NCBI GenBank assembly: GCA_024233305.1
Contig: JACKPV010000033.1
Location: 62,001-126,000, forward strand
Direction of reading: 5' to 3'
DNA length: 64,000 nucleotides
DNA from: Verrucomicrobiales bacterium
GTDB taxonomy: Bacteria > Verrucomicrobiota > Verrucomicrobiia > Limisphaerales > J093
Part shown: positions 36,117 through 45,197 of the stretch, piece after piece
How the letters are laid out: each line of letters begins with the position of its first letter
Numbering within the stretch: position 1 is the stretch's first letter
Position numbers and translations under genes: made by a program
Notes under the pieces: generated by a model
Seen by the model: only the letters and a program-made list of their open reading frames with translations
Told to the model about the DNA's origin: nothing
Databases searched by the model: none

Positions 36117-36640
36117 GCCGACCTAATAACCACTCCCCGCCCCCGAAAGAAGCCAAATCACCAGGCGGCAACGATGCAGCACGCCGTAGCCGCCGATGGG
36201 GAATCGACCGAGCGGGCGGAACCGCCATTGCTGCCGGTTTGAGCGGTGCCCCAAGGTCGTGGCTCGCGCCCGGCGCGCAGGGGACTGCGCACCCTACCGG
36301 GACCAAACGGTAGGGCGCGTCACTCCGTGCGCGCCGCTTCGGAAAGATCGTGACCGTGCGGGTTCTCGGGCGGCGCGCAGGGGACTGCGAGCCCTACCGG
36401 GACCAAGCGGTAGGGCGTGTCACTCCGTGCGCGCCGCTTCGGGAAAACCATGATCGTGCAACCCCCGCCACGACAGCGAACCCCCGCGCAATTCGGCGCC
36501 ACCACCCTCCGATCCGCCGCGAAGCATCCCCCTGATCCCCGCCGATCTCCGATGCTCCCATGTGGCCTCCCACGCTCCCAACCCGCTACGCTTTCCCGCC
36601 TTCTCTTCCCTGCACTTGAGCTCAGATCAAGGCCGAATCC
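36117..36640. other. Intergenic region with dispersed repeat
   Basis: 524 bp between the nadC start and the end of FGE gene A. It holds a tandem repeat at 36266-36444. Next to the FGE stop is a segment (about 36611-36640) also conserved beyond the disrupted FGE gene B at about 38411-38440, including GGCCTTGATC on the sense strand. No gene is supported. Confidence 0.55.
36266..36444. repeat. Tandem dispersed repeat, copy 2
   Basis: Two units of about 95 bp, each with CGCGCAGGGGACTGCG, CCCTACCGGGACCAA and CGTCACTCCGTGCGCGCCGC. This is the same family and tandem layout as 28626-28779, differing at scattered positions. Both copies lie upstream of housekeeping genes. Confidence 0.75.
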
Positions 36641-38149
36641 TCAAGGAACCGCAACTAGCACCATACGGAACCCGAGGTAGGAGCTCCTGAGGGACGGGGC
36701 GTGCCCGTAGCGGTCCGCGGAACGGCAGATCCGCGCGCCGTTGCTCCAGCCCCCGCCCCGGTACACCCGGTGCGAGCCCGTGTTCGGCCCCTTCGGGTCG
36801 ATCACAGCGCCCACCGAATAGGTGCCATACCAATCCGAACACCACTCCCACACGTTCCCGTGCATGTCATACAATCCCCACCCATTCGGCTGCTTCCCAC
36901 CCACCAGATGGGTCCGGCCACCGCCGTTGCCAGTATACCAGCCATACTCACCCAGGCCGGACTCTTCGTTCCCAAAACTGAACCGCGTCGTTGTCCCCGC
37001 CCGACATCCATACTCCCACTGCGCCTCGCTCGGCAAAGCAAACCGCAGCCCGGCCGCTCCGCCCAGACTGTCGTTGAGCATGCTCACGAACCCTTGGGCT
37101 TCCATCCACGATACGCTCTCCACCGGACGCCTCGCCTCGCCCTTGAAGCGGCTGGGATTGTTCCCCATCACCCGCTCCCACTGCCCCTGCGTCACCTCAT
37201 ACTTGCCCAGGTAAAACGGCCGCTCCAAACGCACCGTATGTACCGGTCCCTCGTTGCTATCCCGGCCTGCTTCGTTCGCCGGACTCCCCATCTCAAACTC
37301 CCCCGCCGGGACCAGCACCAAAACCAGTCCGCTGGCCTCATGCACCATCTCCCAGGGCCAGCCACTGGCCGGGTCGGTGGCGCTGCCTTCGCGCTTAACC
37401 ACCGGATTCCCGAACGCATCACGATCCTGCGAGGGGACTGAAAACATGCTGCTCCAACCGGCAGGCAAGCCCGCGGGGAGAGCAGGCGAACTCGGAGTCG
37501 CCTCCCAGCGGTTGACCCGGCCGCGCAGCTCGGCCAACTCAGTGTCCAACTCGGCCTTTCGGGCGGTGAGATTCGCCTGGGCTTCAGATTCGAGACTCTG
37601 GCGACGGGACTCAAGTTGGCGGGCGGCCTCCCGTCGGGCTGGTATTTCCGCATAGATCTGCGGGAGGCGCGCTTCAGCATCACGGAACTGTGCCTGGGCG
37701 TGCCGGGCAGCCCATTTTGCGGTCCCAATCCAACCCGCCGGCAGCAGGATGCCGAAGAGAAAGGCCCAGACCCAACCGGAGGTGAGCCACGAGGGCTTTC
37801 GAGCAGGCGTTGGGCTGGGTGGGGCGGGTCGGGGCGGTTTGGGTGCTGGAGCGGCAGCGCGGGGAGCAGGTTGACCGAGACCGGTCCGCAACTGGCTGAC
37901 ACCGGTCAACGCCTGATGGTGGAGTTGATCGAGATAACGCCAAGTGGCGGGCGAGAGCCTGGCCACGACGCCGGGCGGCGGATTCGCAATGCGAACGATC
38001 TTGGGCAACCGGGCTCGGGCGTGGCGAATGGCTTTCTCCGGGCTCACACCCTGCTCCACCAGAAGGTGCAGCAGGTTTTGCTCGAACGTCCGCCGCGCTG
38101 CCGAGGAAGGCTCGGGCAGGGCGCGCAGCAGTTGACCGGTGGCCCTCAT
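36641..38149 (-). CDS. Membrane-anchored FGE-like protein A, probable DGR target
   Basis: 502 residues. Residues 1-90 form a helical N-terminal region, then a Pro-rich linker, one TM helix (about 123-145, WVWAFLFGILLPAGWIG), a coiled coil (about 150-215, rich in Glu/Arg/Ala) and an FGE-type domain (about 255-498: GEFEMGSP, LPSEAQWEYGCRAG, DMHGNVWEWCSDW). The last 35 codons align with FGE gene B, with nearly all differences in AAC-type columns and A-free blocks unchanged, as expected of a DGR variable repeat. It is the last gene of the sigma/vWA/PP2C/kinase operon. It may present a variable binding domain across the membrane. Confidence 0.82.
   Translation of the reverse strand: MRATGQLLRALPEPSSAARRTFEQNLLHLLVEQGVSPEKAIRHARARLPKIVRIANPPPGVVARLSPATWRYLDQLHHQALTGVSQLRTGLGQPAPRAAAPAPKPPRPAPPSPTPARKPSWLTSGWVWAFLFGILLPAGWIGTAKWAARHAQAQFRDAEARLPQIYAEIPARREAARQLESRRQSLESEAQANLTARKAELDTELAELRGRVNRWEATPSSPALPAGLPAGWSSMFSVPSQDRDAFGNPVVKREGSATDPASGWPWEMVHEASGLVLVLVPAGEFEMGSPANEAGRDSNEGPVHTVRLERPFYLGKYEVTQGQWERVMGNNPSRFKGEARRPVESVSWMEAQGFVSMLNDSLGGAAGLRFALPSEAQWEYGCRAGTTTRFSFGNEESGLGEYGWYTGNGGGRTHLVGGKQPNGWGLYDMHGNVWEWCSDWYGTYSVGAVIDPKGPNTGSHRVYRGGGWSNGARICRSADRYGHAPSLRSSYLGFRMVLVAVP
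36665..36748 (-). repeat. Probable DGR variable repeat of FGE gene A
   Basis: 28 codons from the TGG of GGW to the CGT of LGFR. Compared with 40301-40384 there are about 22 nucleotide differences, yet the blocks TGCCGTTCCGCG, CCGTCC and CTCGGGTTCCGT, which contain no A, are identical. Most variable codons are consistent with an ancestral AAC. The template repeat is not in this window. Confidence 0.7.
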
Positions 38150-38454
38150 TTGAAGTGGACAGGGGATCTCCGCATCTCACAAGGCCACTTCGCCATGCCC
38201 GGGCCCCGGCGAAACCGGAGGCCGCGCGGAGAACCCCCTGCTCGCAACTGTCGATGGAACCCCAGTTCTTGAGGTCTGGCACTTCCTTCAGCTCCTGATC
38301 GCTCGCGCATCATACTCGCCGTTATCGCTCTTCCCACATCGTCGCCGGCGCTCCGCGGCGTCCCGGCATCCCCCACTCCGCCTCCCCGCCTTCTCCGACC
38401 AGACTCAGGTTTGAGATCGGATCAAGGCCGCATCCTCAAGGAACTGCAACTAGG

Positions 38455-40289
38455 CCTAAAACAAGCGAGTAAGTCTCGCTAAAACGCCAAATGCCGCATT
38501 CCGGGCGATCTCGCTGGAGGCTTCCCATATCTTGTGGTGTATGTGAGCCATTATGTCTCGCTGTTTCCTGCTGTCATACCGGTTTTCCAATGTTTGTATG
38601 GTTTTTCCCAGTTCGTGGGCACACTACTCCTGGGAATGCTATTATTAGAACCGTTTTATCACACTCAGCCGGGCGCCAATCGCATTACCCGCTCGAACGT
38701 CGCAAACAAATCCTTCATCCACCGGTTGTAACTCAGCACCCGCCACACGATCCGACGCCCCGTCCGCACAATCTGCGCCGGCACCAACACAATCGCGTGC
38801 AGGAACGTCCGGAACTCCATCCGCAGCAGCTCCAGCCCCCGGTCCCGGTCCGGCACCAGCAGCGCAAACCACGCCTTCAGATTCCATGCCAGCGCCGCCA
38901 TCACCATGTAGGCCCAGTTGCTCACCAGGTCATCCACCGGCATCCGCATCGCGTTCACCCGCCCCTTCAACTGGGCGATCACATTCTCTTGATCGCTGCG
39001 GCCGTTGGCCAATCCGACCACCTCCTCCAGGCTCAGCTCCCAGCGGTTGGTCAGATAGAAGAAGTACCTTACCTCGTCAAAAAGCACTCGCTCGCCCCGC
39101 TGCACGCTCAGGTTCTTGCGCACGATGACCAGCCGGTACTCCTGGTCGCACGCCGAGGGGCGGTAGCGGATCTCACTGACATCCTCGCCCACCAACTTGA
39201 TGTTCTCATAGCCCTTCTGCCGCACGATGCCCTCCTTCACCCGCTCGGGCTTGCGTCGTGGCTCGGTCTTGATCTCGTACTTCGGCAACCGCTCCAACGG
39301 CTTCCAAGCCTTCGCGGACAAGCCTTCGGCCAATCCCACCACCTTCTGATGGGCGTCGAGCCCAAGGATGAACTTGATCCCGTTCCGGTCCCAGCGGTCC
39401 AAATGTCCGGTGTGGGAGAAGTCGGTGTCCCCGCGCAGGGTCACCTGCCCGGCGTGGGGTTCGACCCGGGCGATTGCCCGGTCGATCCACTCGACGCTTT
39501 CCTTGTGCGAGGGCACGTTGCCCGGCCGGTTCACCAGATAGAGCACCTCCTTGGTGTTGGCCAGACTCACGATCAACGGATGATAACCCCAGATCCCATT
39601 GTACGAACGCCCGATCCCGCCCTTGCATTCGCCCCCGGTGCCGGCGATGGAACCATCCACATCGATGAACGCCTCAGCCAGGAAGCCCTCGGGCTGTTTG
39701 CCCCAGACCACCTCTCGGGTACGGTTGATACACTCCTGCAAATCGAGGATGTCGCTGGGGGAAAACCGACGGGTGAAATCCCCGGCGGTCGTTGGGTCGG
39801 GAATTCGCTGTGCGCCGAGCCCGTTGAGGAAGTTCTCGTCCTGACGCCGCAACTCGATGTCCTCCATCCGCTCCCCGCCGGCCAGGATGTTGTAGCTCTG
39901 AGTCAGGACGTGATCGCTCTCGTGATAGGGCAGGTGCACTTTGAGCAGGTGCAGGTTTTGATCGATCTCCTCTACCAGCCCAAGTCGCACGGCCAGGTTG
40001 TGCATGGCCCCGATGCCGCCGCAACCCACCGCACCCGTGCGTCCCGCCATCTCATAGCGAATGCTACCTCCCTTCAGCATCGGCTCCGCTTGGGCCTCCC
40101 AGCTCTTGGGGGCCAGGCGCCGCTCGATTCGGCGCTTGCGGTTCCGGAGGTTTCGGCGGTAGGCTGGGTTCACTCGAAAGGTTCGTTTCATGGGCTGCTT
40201 TGTCTTTGTGCAACTTCATTTCAGCCCATGTTCACAGGCCTTTCGAGCTTTTCTTTTCAACGGGGGGGAAAAATCACGCTTGTTGCAGG
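38455..40289 (-). mobile_element. IS1380-family insertion sequence, copy 1
   Basis: 1835 bp with imperfect terminal inverted repeats CCTAAAACAAGCGAG and CCTGCAACAAGCGTG. It is flanked by ACTAGG on both sides (38449-38454 and 40290-40295), the target duplication as read here. It carries one transposase gene. It is identical to copy 2 except for one base spotted at 38519 (G here, A at 41476). It inserted in the last codons of FGE gene B. Confidence 0.93.
38665..40191 (-). CDS. IS1380-type DDE transposase, copy 1
   Basis: 508 residues, intact. The IS1380 pattern is clear: LPYHESDHVLTQSYNILAGG, ELRRQDENFLNGLG and IPDPTTAGDFTRRF in the N-terminal half, then the DDE catalytic region with Asp in FIDVDGS, Asp in RGDTDFSH and Glu in DQENVIAQLKGR. 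The N-terminus is basic and likely binds DNA. It catalyses cut-and-paste movement of the element. Protein identical to the copy at 41622. Confidence 0.95.
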   Translation of the reverse strand: MKRTFRVNPAYRRNLRNRKRRIERRLAPKSWEAQAEPMLKGGSIRYEMAGRTGAVGCGGIGAMHNLAVRLGLVEEIDQNLHLLKVHLPYHESDHVLTQSYNILAGGERMEDIELRRQDENFLNGLGAQRIPDPTTAGDFTRRFSPSDILDLQECINRTREVVWGKQPEGFLAEAFIDVDGSIAGTGGECKGGIGRSYNGIWGYHPLIVSLANTKEVLYLVNRPGNVPSHKESVEWIDRAIARVEPHAGQVTLRGDTDFSHTGHLDRWDRNGIKFILGLDAHQKVVGLAEGLSAKAWKPLERLPKYEIKTEPRRKPERVKEGIVRQKGYENIKLVGEDVSEIRYRPSACDQEYRLVIVRKNLSVQRGERVLFDEVRYFFYLTNRWELSLEEVVGLANGRSDQENVIAQLKGRVNAMRMPVDDLVSNWAYMVMAALAWNLKAWFALLVPDRDRGLELLRMEFRTFLHAIVLVPAQIVRTGRRIVWRVLSYNRWMKDLFATFERVMRLAPG

Positions 40290-41411
40290 ACTAGGGCCAC
40301 ACGGAACCCGAGGTCGTTGCTTGTACAGGACGGGGAGTTCCTGTCGCGATTCGCGGAACGGCAGTCCTGCGCGTCGCAGTACCAACCCCCGCCCCGGAAC
40401 ACCCGGTTCGAGCCCGAACTCGGCCTCTTCGGATCGGTCACATCGCCTCCTGGATAGATGCCATACCAATCCGAACACCACTCCCGCACGTTCCCGTGCA
40501 TGTCATACAAGCCCCACCCATTCGGCTGCTTCTCGCCAACCCGATGGGGCTGGCCTAAGGCGTTGCCAGTATACCAGCCATACTGACCCAGTCTGGAATC
40601 ATGGTCACCAGAACTGAACCTCGTCGTCGTCCCCGCACGACACCCATACTCCCACTGCGCCTCGCTCGGCAAAGCGAACCGCAGCCCGGCCGCTCCGCCA
40701 AGACTCTCGTTCAGCTTGCTCACGAACCCTTGGGCTCCCGTCCACGAAACGCACTCCACAGGCCGCCTCGACTCGCCTTTGAGGAGGCTGGGATTGCTCC
40801 CCATCACTCGCTCCCACTGTTCCTGCGTCACCTCATACTTACCCAGGTAGAACGGCCAGTCGAAACGCACCTTATGCAGCGGCCCCTCGTCATCGTCCCG
40901 GCCTGCTTCGCCCGCCGGACTGCCCATCTCAAACTCCCCGGCCGGGGCCAGCACCAACACGATTCCGCTGGCCTCATGCACCATCTCCCAAGGCCAGCCA
41001 CTGGCCGGGTCGCTGACGCTGCCTTCACGCTTGACCACCGGATTCCCAACCGCATCGCGGTCCTGCGGAGGCACGGACAAGGCTGCGGTGAAAGCATCGA
41101 GGAGCGCCATAGCGGCGAGACCTCTCCGGGTTTCGCGGGCACGCCGATCAGTCTCATCCAGCAGTTGGTCAGTCTCCTCGATTAGATCATCGGTCTCCGC
41201 GAGGTTTACAGCCGACACAACCCATTGCGTCACCCGCTGCTCCTGGTCCAGCAACCGGCCTTGCCAGGTGTTGATCGTCGAGGCCAGTTGCTGAATCGCG
41301 TTGTTACCCTGCACCTGGGAGCGCGAGTCCCCCGGCAGGGATTGGCCCTCCTCTTCGATCTGTTGCCACGTTCGTCGAGCCGCAGCCAAGGCTTGACGTA
41401 AGGCGCCTAGG
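40290..41411 (-). pseudogene. FGE-like protein B, 3' part, cut off by two IS copies
   Basis: This holds the coiled-coil part and the complete FGE-type domain (GEFEMGSP, LPSEAQWEYGCRAG, DMHGNVREWCSDW) of a paralogue of FGE protein A. Its 5' part lies at 43247-43980, beyond IS copy 2; joining the halves at the CCTAGG duplication restores one frame (APARLG-ALRQA). An ATG inside IS copy 2 (41485) stays in frame and could drive a truncated product without the TM segment. At the other end IS copy 1 replaces the expected final residues VAVP with VLQQA. Sequence beyond copy 1 (38431-38454) still matches the end of gene A. Confidence 0.85.
40301..40384 (-). repeat. Probable DGR variable repeat of FGE gene B
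   Basis: 28 codons reading WYCDAQDCRSANRDRN, then SPSCTSNDLGFR. The alignment with gene A (36665-36748) shows differences in columns compatible with template adenines and identical A-free blocks. It sits just inside the point where IS copy 1 entered, so the variable part itself is intact. Confidence 0.7.
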
Positions 41412-43246
41412 CCTAAAACAAGCGAGTAAGTCTCGCTAAAACGCCAAATGCCGCATTCCGGGCGATCTCGCTGGAAGCTTCCCATATCTTGTGGTGTATG
41501 TGAGCCATTATGTCTCGCTGTTTCCTGCTGTCATACCGGTTTTCCAATGTTTGTATGGTTTTTCCCAGTTCGTGGGCACACTACTCCTGGGAATGCTATT
41601 ATTAGAACCGTTTTATCACACTCAGCCGGGCGCCAATCGCATTACCCGCTCGAACGTCGCAAACAAATCCTTCATCCACCGGTTGTAACTCAGCACCCGC
41701 CACACGATCCGACGCCCCGTCCGCACAATCTGCGCCGGCACCAACACAATCGCGTGCAGGAACGTCCGGAACTCCATCCGCAGCAGCTCCAGCCCCCGGT
41801 CCCGGTCCGGCACCAGCAGCGCAAACCACGCCTTCAGATTCCATGCCAGCGCCGCCATCACCATGTAGGCCCAGTTGCTCACCAGGTCATCCACCGGCAT
41901 CCGCATCGCGTTCACCCGCCCCTTCAACTGGGCGATCACATTCTCTTGATCGCTGCGGCCGTTGGCCAATCCGACCACCTCCTCCAGGCTCAGCTCCCAG
42001 CGGTTGGTCAGATAGAAGAAGTACCTTACCTCGTCAAAAAGCACTCGCTCGCCCCGCTGCACGCTCAGGTTCTTGCGCACGATGACCAGCCGGTACTCCT
42101 GGTCGCACGCCGAGGGGCGGTAGCGGATCTCACTGACATCCTCGCCCACCAACTTGATGTTCTCATAGCCCTTCTGCCGCACGATGCCCTCCTTCACCCG
42201 CTCGGGCTTGCGTCGTGGCTCGGTCTTGATCTCGTACTTCGGCAACCGCTCCAACGGCTTCCAAGCCTTCGCGGACAAGCCTTCGGCCAATCCCACCACC
42301 TTCTGATGGGCGTCGAGCCCAAGGATGAACTTGATCCCGTTCCGGTCCCAGCGGTCCAAATGTCCGGTGTGGGAGAAGTCGGTGTCCCCGCGCAGGGTCA
42401 CCTGCCCGGCGTGGGGTTCGACCCGGGCGATTGCCCGGTCGATCCACTCGACGCTTTCCTTGTGCGAGGGCACGTTGCCCGGCCGGTTCACCAGATAGAG
42501 CACCTCCTTGGTGTTGGCCAGACTCACGATCAACGGATGATAACCCCAGATCCCATTGTACGAACGCCCGATCCCGCCCTTGCATTCGCCCCCGGTGCCG
42601 GCGATGGAACCATCCACATCGATGAACGCCTCAGCCAGGAAGCCCTCGGGCTGTTTGCCCCAGACCACCTCTCGGGTACGGTTGATACACTCCTGCAAAT
42701 CGAGGATGTCGCTGGGGGAAAACCGACGGGTGAAATCCCCGGCGGTCGTTGGGTCGGGAATTCGCTGTGCGCCGAGCCCGTTGAGGAAGTTCTCGTCCTG
42801 ACGCCGCAACTCGATGTCCTCCATCCGCTCCCCGCCGGCCAGGATGTTGTAGCTCTGAGTCAGGACGTGATCGCTCTCGTGATAGGGCAGGTGCACTTTG
42901 AGCAGGTGCAGGTTTTGATCGATCTCCTCTACCAGCCCAAGTCGCACGGCCAGGTTGTGCATGGCCCCGATGCCGCCGCAACCCACCGCACCCGTGCGTC
43001 CCGCCATCTCATAGCGAATGCTACCTCCCTTCAGCATCGGCTCCGCTTGGGCCTCCCAGCTCTTGGGGGCCAGGCGCCGCTCGATTCGGCGCTTGCGGTT
43101 CCGGAGGTTTCGGCGGTAGGCTGGGTTCACTCGAAAGGTTCGTTTCATGGGCTGCTTTGTCTTTGTGCAACTTCATTTCAGCCCATGTTCACAGGCCTTT
43201 CGAGCTTTTCTTTTCAACGGGGGGGAAAAATCACGCTTGTTGCAGG
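41412..43246 (-). mobile_element. IS1380-family insertion sequence, copy 2
   Basis: 1835 bp, in the same orientation as copy 1 and 2957 bp from it, flanked by CCTAGG on both sides (41406-41411 and 43247-43252). Inverted repeats as in copy 1. It splits FGE gene B after the coding sequence for APARLG. The near identity of the two copies implies very recent movement. Confidence 0.93.
41622..43148 (-). CDS. IS1380-type DDE transposase, copy 2
   Basis: 508 residues, intact, protein identical to the transposase at 38665, with the same DDE residues. The reading frame is undamaged, so the element is probably still mobile. Two co-oriented copies around 1.1 kb of FGE gene B could also move together as a composite unit, or recombine to delete the gene. 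Confidence 0.95.
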   Translation of the reverse strand: MKRTFRVNPAYRRNLRNRKRRIERRLAPKSWEAQAEPMLKGGSIRYEMAGRTGAVGCGGIGAMHNLAVRLGLVEEIDQNLHLLKVHLPYHESDHVLTQSYNILAGGERMEDIELRRQDENFLNGLGAQRIPDPTTAGDFTRRFSPSDILDLQECINRTREVVWGKQPEGFLAEAFIDVDGSIAGTGGECKGGIGRSYNGIWGYHPLIVSLANTKEVLYLVNRPGNVPSHKESVEWIDRAIARVEPHAGQVTLRGDTDFSHTGHLDRWDRNGIKFILGLDAHQKVVGLAEGLSAKAWKPLERLPKYEIKTEPRRKPERVKEGIVRQKGYENIKLVGEDVSEIRYRPSACDQEYRLVIVRKNLSVQRGERVLFDEVRYFFYLTNRWELSLEEVVGLANGRSDQENVIAQLKGRVNAMRMPVDDLVSNWAYMVMAALAWNLKAWFALLVPDRDRGLELLRMEFRTFLHAIVLVPAQIVRTGRRIVWRVLSYNRWMKDLFATFERVMRLAPG

Positions 43247-43980
43247 CCTAGGCGTGCCGGGGCCGCCTGAAAGAACTGCTGTTCGAGTTCGGTGTGCCGT
43301 TCCTGGAGGCGGGCGCGTTCGGCAGTTTGCTGCGCGACCAGCGTCTGGAGCTGAACGATCGATGCAGAGCCACCCGGCAGCTCGCTGCCCGCCGTCGACT
43401 CGACGCTGGCCGCCGCGTCTTTGCTTTCCCGGGCGAACGGTTCGAGGCGAGCGATTTCGGCCTGCAACTCGGCCTCGAGTTGCCGCGCGTCGGCGAGCGG
43501 TACTTGAGCGGTGGCCAACGTGGTTAGGCTGGACGCCGCATCCGCAGAAGCGGTTCGCCAATCACGATGGGTGGTGGACGCCAGCCAGTAGAGGAGGACA
43601 GCCAGCGGGGCACCGAATACTCGCGCGCCGAGGATCAAGGCGCGGCGTGCGACTTGCCGGCGTCGGGCCAGGGCCCGTTGTCTGGCCTGGTTGCGGCGAT
43701 CAGCGACGGCCCGCAGCACTTGCTGGTGAAGGTCAGCCAACTGGGCTGCCAAGCCGGGAGTCAGGTCATGCGTCACGGGAGCTGAAGAACCAGATCGACG
43801 AGTGGCGACGGGGCGAACCTGAAGGGCCGGCGCCGGGCGAGGGCAGGTCAACGTCTGGAGGAGTTGAACCGGCTGCGTCCCCGTGCGTTGGGCAGCCTGC
43901 ACGAGCAGATCGGCCAGCACTTCGTCACGCTCGACCGGACAAAGCCCGGACCAAAGGCCGTTGTCAGTCCTGCTTGGCAT
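43247..43980 (-). pseudogene. FGE-like protein B, 5' part, interrupted by IS copy 2
   Basis: About 245 codons from ATG 43980, overlapping the kinase stop by 17 bp. There is an N-terminal helical region, basic and Pro-rich segments, one TM helix (about residues 120-140, ALILGARVFGAPLAVLLYWL) and the start of a coiled coil rich in Glu, Gln and Arg. The frame then enters the IS and stops after LQQA. The layout equals that of FGE protein A, so the original gene encoded an N-region/TM/coiled-coil/FGE protein. A TM stub may still be made. Confidence 0.85.
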
Positions 43981-45184
43981 GGAAGGAAAGCTCCCAGCCG
44001 GCCACGACGATCATCGCGCCCGGGATGACCACCTGGGCGATGTCACGCAGAGGGATATGTTTGCCGGTCTTCGGGTCCTTGAGAATCGCCGGTTTGCCGA
44101 GCGCCCGGCGGCTGCCGTTGTGCCGCACTCGATAGGCGCCATCGTCACGCTCGAGTTGCAGGCACACGTCCGGATCCCGGAGAGCCCTCGCCAAGTCTAC
44201 TTCCGCGGACTTCAACTCGAAACGCAGGCGGCTCCCATTCCTTTCCGCCGTCATGAGCAGTCCGGGTTTGGCATCCGGGGCACCGAGGGCGAGGAAGGCC
44301 TCGGTCCACTCCCGGGGCGCCGGACGATCATCGGTTCCGGGCGCGGTGAGCGCACGGACCACCAAACGATAAACATCGTCACCCCAGTACTGCCGGAACC
44401 TGGGAGTCGGCCGCGCCCGGCGCCGGTTGAGGTCCTCCTGCTCGAAGAACCGGTGGTCGGGCTCGCCCAGATCCGGGTCCTCGCCCAAAGCGAGGATTTC
44501 GTGAATCAAGACGGCCAGGGCGAAGCGGTCGGTCTGAATTATCTTGTTGGCGCCCGCAAATTCCGGGGCTTGATAACCCGGCGTGCCAAGGGTCTGACCG
44601 CGCCCGACTGGGAGAACGGGGACTTTCGGGTGATAGAAGGCGTCGAAGTCGATCAAGGACACGCGAGGAAGGCCGTCCGTAGAGCTGAGATCGATGATGA
44701 AGTTGCCGGGCGAAAGGTCGCTGTGGCACATGGCGAGCCCGGCTTCGAGCAACGTGATCGCCTCTGCGAGGCTGAACGAAAGCGTCAACCTCTGATCCGA
44801 AGTAAGGCGGACATCGTCCGCCTTCCACGAGTCCCAGGTCTTTCCCTCGACGAACGGACAGATTTGGGCGTGCCACGGATCCGGCAAGTGGCGGTAGGGG
44901 GCGCCGCGCAGAAGCCACAGGTCACCGCATTCGCACAGCCGCTGGCGGCACAACCACTGCATTCGTTGCGCGCGTTCCTCGCATTGAATGGTGAAGCTCT
45001 TGAAGATATAGCGCTTTCCCTGGCTATCCTTGATGGGGTGAGCCAGCCCCTCAGCACCGGTCCAGAATCCCGGCAGATGGGCCCGGGCCGCAGAATAAAG
45101 GTCGCCGCCGGCGCAGAAGTAGTAGTCCTCCCCCTCGACAGAATGCCAGCCGCCCTGCCATTTGCGATGCGTATTCAGGTCCAT
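43964..45184 (-). CDS. Protein kinase of a TerY-P-type module
   Basis: 406 residues. Kinase motifs: a Lys in YIFKSFTIQ at the VAIK position, catalytic loop CHSDLSPGNF, metal site LIDFDAF (DFD rather than DFG) and GTPGYQAPEF. The C-terminal 110 residues form a separate FHA-like or beta-rich region (RRALGKPAILKDPKTGK) of uncertain identity. It probably phosphorylates Ser/Thr on neighbours such as the FGE membrane proteins or vWA proteins. It lies 13 bp after the PP2C gene and overlaps FGE gene B by 17 bp. Confidence 0.82.
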   Translation of the reverse strand: MDLNTHRKWQGGWHSVEGEDYYFCAGGDLYSAARAHLPGFWTGAEGLAHPIKDSQGKRYIFKSFTIQCEERAQRMQWLCRQRLCECGDLWLLRGAPYRHLPDPWHAQICPFVEGKTWDSWKADDVRLTSDQRLTLSFSLAEAITLLEAGLAMCHSDLSPGNFIIDLSSTDGLPRVSLIDFDAFYHPKVPVLPVGRGQTLGTPGYQAPEFAGANKIIQTDRFALAVLIHEILALGEDPDLGEPDHRFFEQEDLNRRRARPTPRFRQYWGDDVYRLVVRALTAPGTDDRPAPREWTEAFLALGAPDAKPGLLMTAERNGSRLRFELKSAEVDLARALRDPDVCLQLERDDGAYRVRHNGSRRALGKPAILKDPKTGKHIPLRDIAQVVIPGAMIVVAGWELSFHAKQD

Positions 45185-45197
45185 GAGGGTCGGGTCC

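Noticed and set aside
38491..40617. Long plus-strand frames across the IS elements (also 41448-44135)
   Set aside because: Antisense to the transposases; identical in both copies because the IS is duplicated.
36641..43980. FGE proteins as true formylglycine-generating enzymes for sulfatases
   Set aside because: No sulfatase gene is adjacent, they sit in signalling operons, and their 3' ends show DGR-type variation; a binding role fits better, though catalysis is not excluded.
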